From: Hydrogenovibrio sp. UBA650
GTDB taxonomy: Bacteria > Pseudomonadota > Gammaproteobacteria > Thiomicrospirales > Thiomicrospiraceae
Length of the DNA: 9,106 bases
Direction of reading: 5' to 3'
Assembly: GCA_002299245.1 (NCBI GenBank)
Contig: DBOI01000009.1
Coordinates: 1-9,106 of the forward strand
The notes beneath the pieces are model-generated. The model saw only the letters and a program-made list of their open reading frames with translations, ran no database searches and was not told the DNA's origin. The translations under genes were made by a program, and so were the position numbers. Every line of letters starts with the position of its first letter. Within the stretch, counting starts at the first letter, position 1. Of the stretch, positions 6,088 to 9,106 are shown piece after piece.

Positions 6088-7068
6088 ATGCAAGAGATGT
6101 TAGAACAGTTGCTAACACCACGCATGGTTGATATTGACAGAAAGTCTGACTTTCACAGCCGTGTAACTCTAGAGCCTTTAGAACGTGGCTTTGGTCACAC
6201 TTTAGGTAATGCGTTACGCCGTATTTTGTTGGCATCAATGCCAGGCGCAGCAATCTCTGAAGTTAAAATTGATGGTGTTCTACACGAATACTCTTCAATT
6301 GAAGGTGTAAGGGAAGACGTTTTAGAAATTCTTTTAAACCTTAAAGAAGTTGCTGTAAAACTAAACGCCGCTGAAGATGCAGAGCTTACCCTAAATAAGA
6401 AAGGGCCTGCTGTTGTTCGCGCTTCTGATATCGCGTTAAATCACGATACAGAAATTGCCAACCCTGACCACGTTATTGCTCATGTTTCAGAAGGTTCTGA
6501 ACTAAACATGACTCTAAAAGTGGAAAGAGGAATGGGTTATCGTGCTGCACAAACCAGCAATGATTCGAATATTGGTGTTCTGCGTTTAGATGCTAGTTTC
6601 AGCCCTGTGCACACTGTGAGCTATGAAGTTCAAAATGCACGTGTTGAACAACGTACTGATTTAGATAAGTTGATTCTTGATGTTGTGACTGATGGAACTT
6701 TAGATCCAGAAGATGCAATCAAGCAAGCTGCAACAGTTCTTCACCTACAGCTTAATGCTTTTGTTGATCTTAAGCATCGTGAAGTTGCTGCTCCTGAAGA
6801 AGAAGAGAACGAGTTCGATCCAATCTTCTTGCAGCCGGTAGATGATCTTGAACTGACTGTACGTTCAGCAAACTGCCTGAAAGCAGAGCAAATTTACTAC
6901 ATTGGTGATTTGGTACAGCGCTCTGAGCCTCACCTACTGAAAACACCAAACCTTGGTAAAAAATCACTGCAGGAGATCAAAGATGTTCTTGCGCAACGTG
7001 GTTTGAGCTTGGGTACTAAGTTAGAAAACTGGCCGCCATCAAGTTTGGTTAGTAAAGAGTCAGCATAA
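6088..7068 (+). CDS. rpoA: DNA-directed RNA polymerase subunit alpha
   Basis: Alpha dimerises to start RNA polymerase assembly; its C-terminal domain binds UP elements and activators. The product has 326 residues (E. coli 329). The N-terminal domain (about 1-230) has VTLEPLERGFGHTLGNALRRILL, the dimer and beta-contact region, and ARVEQRTDLDKL. An acidic linker follows (APEEEENEFDP). The C-terminal domain (about 244-318) is very conserved: R259, N262, C263 and K265 in VRSANCLKAE correspond to the E. coli DNA-contacting R265, N268, C269 and K271, and TPNLGKKSLQEIKDVL carries the second helix-hairpin-helix. UP-element recognition is therefore expected to be intact. The last residues (SLVSKESA) differ from E. 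coli, as is common. rplQ follows after 15 nt. Confidence 0.98.
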   Translation: MQEMLEQLLTPRMVDIDRKSDFHSRVTLEPLERGFGHTLGNALRRILLASMPGAAISEVKIDGVLHEYSSIEGVREDVLEILLNLKEVAVKLNAAEDAELTLNKKGPAVVRASDIALNHDTEIANPDHVIAHVSEGSELNMTLKVERGMGYRAAQTSNDSNIGVLRLDASFSPVHTVSYEVQNARVEQRTDLDKLILDVVTDGTLDPEDAIKQAATVLHLQLNAFVDLKHREVAAPEEEENEFDPIFLQPVDDLELTVRSANCLKAEQIYYIGDLVQRSEPHLLKTPNLGKKSLQEIKDVLAQRGLSLGTKLENWPPSSLVSKESA

Positions 7069-7083
7069 TATAAGGAAGCTATC

Positions 7084-7476
7084 ATGCGTCATGGTAAAAC
7101 AGGTCGTAAGTTAAATCGTAATAGCTCGCACCGTAAGGCAATGTTTAAAAACATGTCTGCTTCACTTATCGAACATGAAGTGATTCGTACTACGGTAGCT
7201 AAAGCAAAAGAACTTCGCGGTGTAGCGGAGCCTCTAATTACATTGGCTAAAAACGACAGTGTACACAATCGCCGTACTGCATTTTCTCGTCTAGGCGACA
7301 AAGCAGCAGTTGGTAAATTATTTGATGAGCTAGGTCCTCGTTACCAAGCTCGCCCAGGTGGTTACATCCGTATCCTTAAGAACGGCTTCCGCCCAGGTGA
7401 TAATGCACCAATGGCAATCGTTGAGCTTGTTGATCGTCCGATCATCGAAGCTGCAGACGAAGCAGAAGCTGAGTAA
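7084..7476 (+). CDS. rplQ: 50S ribosomal protein L17
   Basis: L17 is at the solvent side of the large subunit near the polypeptide exit tunnel. The product has 130 residues (E. coli 127). It begins MRHGKTGRKLNRNSSHRKAM, then LIEHEVIRTTVAKAKELRGVAEPLITLAK, NRRTAFSRLGDKAAVGKLF, and GGYIRILKNGFRPGDNAPMAIVELVDR, ending in an acidic tail (EAADEAEAE). The start is ATG 7084 with AAGGAAG at 7072-7078. It is the last gene of the superoperon; the intrinsic terminator begins 17 nt after its stop. Confidence 0.98.
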   Translation: MRHGKTGRKLNRNSSHRKAMFKNMSASLIEHEVIRTTVAKAKELRGVAEPLITLAKNDSVHNRRTAFSRLGDKAAVGKLFDELGPRYQARPGGYIRILKNGFRPGDNAPMAIVELVDRPIIEAADEAEAE

Positions 7477-7492
7477 TTATTTACTCAGTTAG

Positions 7493-7519
7493 AAAAACCG
7501 GTCTTGGACCGGTTTTTTT
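7493..7519 (+). terminator. Rho-independent terminator closing the ribosomal superoperon
   Basis: AAAAACCGGTC (7493-7503) pairs perfectly with GACCGGTTTTT (7507-7517) around a TTG loop; the T run has seven bases (7513-7519). The 11-bp stem, small loop and T tract are textbook. Because the stem is flanked by A and T runs it could also act on minus-strand transcripts. Confidence 0.95.
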
Positions 7520-7534
7520 ATGTCCTGAATTTAA

Positions 7535-7540
7535 TATAAT
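7535..7540 (+). promoter_or_regulatory. Candidate -10 box giving a leaderless TatD-family mRNA
   Basis: TATAAT ends six bases before ATG 7547, so the usual +1 (seven bases past the box) would be the A of the start codon. A good -35 is not seen; at 16-nt spacing there is only TTTTTT from the terminator tract. There is no SD-like sequence before the ATG, which agrees with leaderless initiation. Confidence 0.5.
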
Positions 7541-7546
7541 TCGAAT

Positions 7547-8272
7547 ATGGAACCTCTTTTTGATAGCCACGCCCATCTCAACGATTTAGATCAATATCCA
7601 GATTACTACTGTCTCAATGTGACTACTCAACCATTTGAGTGGCAACAGGCATTAGATATTTATAGCAAATATAATCAAATTTTACCTGCACTTGGTATTC
7701 ATCCATGGTTCGTTAATGATATTGACCAAGAATCGATAGAATATTTAAATGGTCTTCTATCAGGCGCCAATGTGTTTGCGGTAGGTGAGGTTGGGCTAGA
7801 TTACACTGATAAACATATTGCAAGCAAATCTAAGCAGCAGGAGGTCTTTGAAATTCAACTATCCATGGCAAAAAACCATCAACTTCCAGTCTCTATACAT
7901 TGCCAAAAAGCGCATAACGAGATGTTTCACCTGCTACGTCAATACGATTTAGGTAAATGCGGTGTTATCCATGGCTTAGGTGCCAGTAAAGAAGTGGTTA
8001 CAAAGTATTTGGATCTAGGTTATAAAATCGGTATCAATGCTATTTTTTGTAGAGAGAATGCCAGGCGTTATCATGAGATGGTTGCTAATTTTGATCTCTC
8101 ACATTTTGTTCTCGAAACCGATTTTCCAAACGTATTATTACCGGGTCTATTAACAGCAAGTATTTTGGATATAGAACAGGTTGCTATTAAAATAGCAGAA
8201 CTGAAAAATATACCCGTTGAACAGGTTGCTAAGGTTTCAACAGATAGTGCACAATCAGTATTTTTGAGGTAA
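7547..8272 (+). CDS. TatD-family metal-dependent hydrolase, YjjV-like
   Basis: TatD-family proteins are TIM-barrel metalloenzymes; characterised members are metal-dependent DNases acting on 3' ends and are linked to DNA repair, with roles in D-aminoacyl-tRNA or RNA quality control less certain. The product has 241 residues (family about 255-265). Metal ligands are in place: H8 and H10 in FDSHAHL, E81 in VGEVGLD, H118 in SIHCQKAH, H142 in VIHGLGAS and D192 in LETDFPN. LGIHPW (49-54) is also typical. The middle (LPVSIHCQKAH to LGYKIGI) resembles E. coli YjjV more than TatD. Odd points are the missing Arg after H118 (HCQ where many have HxR) and loss of the PNxP segment usually found after the ETD motif. 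The start is forced: an in-frame TAA lies at 7532-7534 and the next residues are the active site. Codon choice is less biased than in the ribosomal genes, in keeping with lower expression. Confidence 0.9.
   Translation: MEPLFDSHAHLNDLDQYPDYYCLNVTTQPFEWQQALDIYSKYNQILPALGIHPWFVNDIDQESIEYLNGLLSGANVFAVGEVGLDYTDKHIASKSKQQEVFEIQLSMAKNHQLPVSIHCQKAHNEMFHLLRQYDLGKCGVIHGLGASKEVVTKYLDLGYKIGINAIFCRENARRYHEMVANFDLSHFVLETDFPNVLLPGLLTASILDIEQVAIKIAELKNIPVEQVAKVSTDSAQSVFLR
8266..8270 (+). promoter_or_regulatory. Ribosome binding site of tcdA overlapping the upstream stop
   Basis: GAGGT lies four bases before ATG 8275 and shares its T with the TAA (8270-8272) of the TatD-family gene. The two-base gap and shared sequence imply coupled translation of the pair. 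Confidence 0.65.
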
Positions 8273-8274
8273 AA

Positions 8275-9009
8275 ATGGATTTAACTTCACCTTTATTTGA
8301 ACGCAGTTTACTGGTCTTTGAACAGGATGGGATTACTCGCTTAGCTAAGTCCCATGTGTTGGTTGCTGGAATTGGCGGCGTAGGTGGCTTTGTCGCTGAA
8401 GCACTTGCTAGAACTGGAATCGGCGAGCTTACCTTGATTGACCATGATGATGTCAGCGAGTCTAATAAAAATCGTCAGATCATCGCGCTTGATTCCACCC
8501 AGGGGGAAAATAAGGCAGAGGTCATGGCTAGACGTATTTCCGATATTAATCCGAGCTGCAAAGTTAATATTTCAAAACAATTCATACGCCCTGAAGACAT
8601 GGATCAGCTTCTGAGTTTTGAATACAGTTATGTCGTTGATGCAATCGATAGTTTAAATTGTAAAGTTTCTCTGGTTGTCACAGCTTGTCAAAAAGGGATT
8701 CCAATTGTTTCAAGTATGGGAGCCGGGCGCCGCATTGACCCAAGTAAAATTGAGCTTGCAGACATCTCCAAAACCCACGGTTGTGCATTGGCGCGTAATA
8801 TGCGCCAACGCCTAAAAAAGCAGGGGATTAAAAAAGGTGTTATGACTGCGTTCTCAACAGAGACCCCTAAACAGCCAGGGCCAATGGAAGAGATAGACGG
8901 GGCAAGAGGGCGGGTTGTCAATGGTACCGCTAGCTATATGCCAGGTATTTTTGGTTTGATGTTAGCCGGTTATGTTATTTCTGATATTGCAGTTCCTACC
9001 TGTGATTAG
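8275..9009 (+). CDS. tcdA: tRNA threonylcarbamoyladenosine dehydratase
   Basis: TcdA (CsdL) is an E1-like enzyme that uses ATP to cyclise t6A at position 37 of ANN-decoding tRNAs to ct6A. The product has 244 residues (E. coli 268). The Rossmann-type adenylation fold is clear: GIGGVG at 32-37, ARTGIGELTLIDHDDV with D56, the NKNRQI stretch (64-69) contacting ATP, K80, and VVDAIDS (120-126). The segment after FSTE is shorter and differs from E. coli, and the C-terminal helix tail is cut back, ending VPTCD. No CXXC zinc pairs are present, which separates it from MoeB and ThiF. The start two bases after the TatD-family stop has a good SD. In E. coli tcdA lies near csdA, csdE and mltA; here it follows a TatD homologue. 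No terminator is visible after its TAG. Confidence 0.93.
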   Translation: MDLTSPLFERSLLVFEQDGITRLAKSHVLVAGIGGVGGFVAEALARTGIGELTLIDHDDVSESNKNRQIIALDSTQGENKAEVMARRISDINPSCKVNISKQFIRPEDMDQLLSFEYSYVVDAIDSLNCKVSLVVTACQKGIPIVSSMGAGRRIDPSKIELADISKTHGCALARNMRQRLKKQGIKKGVMTAFSTETPKQPGPMEEIDGARGRVVNGTASYMPGIFGLMLAGYVISDIAVPTCD

Positions 9010-9016
9010 GTACCTA

Positions 9017-9106
9017 CTAGTTCACAAGCGGGTAAAGCCCTTGTTGACTAACTCTTTCGGTGGCCTGTTGAATTTGATTGTTTTGACTCATGCCCAAAAT
9101 AAGCTG
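9017..9106 (-). CDS. 3' end of a converging gene, product not recognised
   Basis: Read on the minus strand from the window edge, one frame is open for 29 codons and ends with two in-frame stops, TAG at 9019-9017 and TAG at 9016-9014. The visible tail contains MSQNNQIQQATERV and ends GLYPLVN. I do not recognise the family. The gap to the tcdA stop is 7 nt, so the two genes would converge with almost no space between them. An ATG at 9093-9091 has no obvious SD, so a stand-alone 24-residue gene is less likely than a truncated longer one. The short length makes the call uncertain. Confidence 0.4.
   Translation of the reverse strand, partial: QLILGMSQNNQIQQATERVSQQGLYPLVN

Noticed and set aside
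7084..8272. Change in codon use after rplQ as a sign of horizontal transfer
   Set aside because: The shift is what is expected between highly and weakly expressed genes, and both downstream genes have ordinary gammaproteobacterial homologues.
9024..9044. Stem ACAAG(C)GG against CCCTTGT after tcdA as a possible terminator
   Set aside because: It has a bulge and no T run on either strand, and it overlaps the minus-strand frame.

Overview
The window is the distal half of a bacterial ribosomal-protein superoperon, all on the + strand, followed by a terminator and a two-gene accessory pair. The gene order is the 3' part of the spc operon (rplE, rpsN, rpsH, rplF, rplR, rpsE, rpmD, rplO, secY) and a complete alpha operon (rpsM, rpsK, rpsD, rpoA, rplQ). 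Protein lengths and sequences are very close to those of Escherichia coli: S14 is the long zinc-free type, L18 has 117 residues, S4 206 and the RNA polymerase alpha subunit 326. This points to a gammaproteobacterium. The DNA looks moderately AT-rich by eye. A Kangiella-like or other marine lineage would fit, but that is a guess.

Region by region: 1-4569 is the spc part, starting inside rplE and ending with secY. Gaps are 1-14 nt, and most Shine-Dalgarno (SD) sequences sit on or next to the preceding stop codon, as expected for one polycistronic mRNA. 4570-4656 is the longest gap among the ribosomal genes (87 nt). It holds no rpmJ (L36), which usually lies here in gammaproteobacteria. It contains instead a perfect TATAAT box inside the loop of a hairpin that ends in a T run. 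4657-7476 is the alpha part. 7493-7519 is a textbook intrinsic terminator closing the superoperon.

After the terminator, 7547-9009 holds two closely spaced genes: a YjjV-like TatD-family metal-dependent hydrolase and TcdA, the tRNA t6A dehydratase. A TATAAT box placed so that transcription would begin on the A of the TatD ATG, with no visible SD, suggests a leaderless mRNA. The last 90 bases read on the minus strand as the 3' end of a converging gene ending in two tandem TAG codons.

The superoperon genes supply both ribosomal subunits (5S-binding L5 and L18, 30S head, body and platform proteins, tunnel-exit L17), the SecY translocon pore and the polymerase alpha subunit, so translation, secretion and transcription capacity are made together. 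I saw no mobile element, CRISPR array, tRNA or rRNA. I found no evidence for a new multi-gene system; the points worth a second look are the secY-rpsM junction, the missing rpmJ, the leaderless start and the divergent TatD protein.
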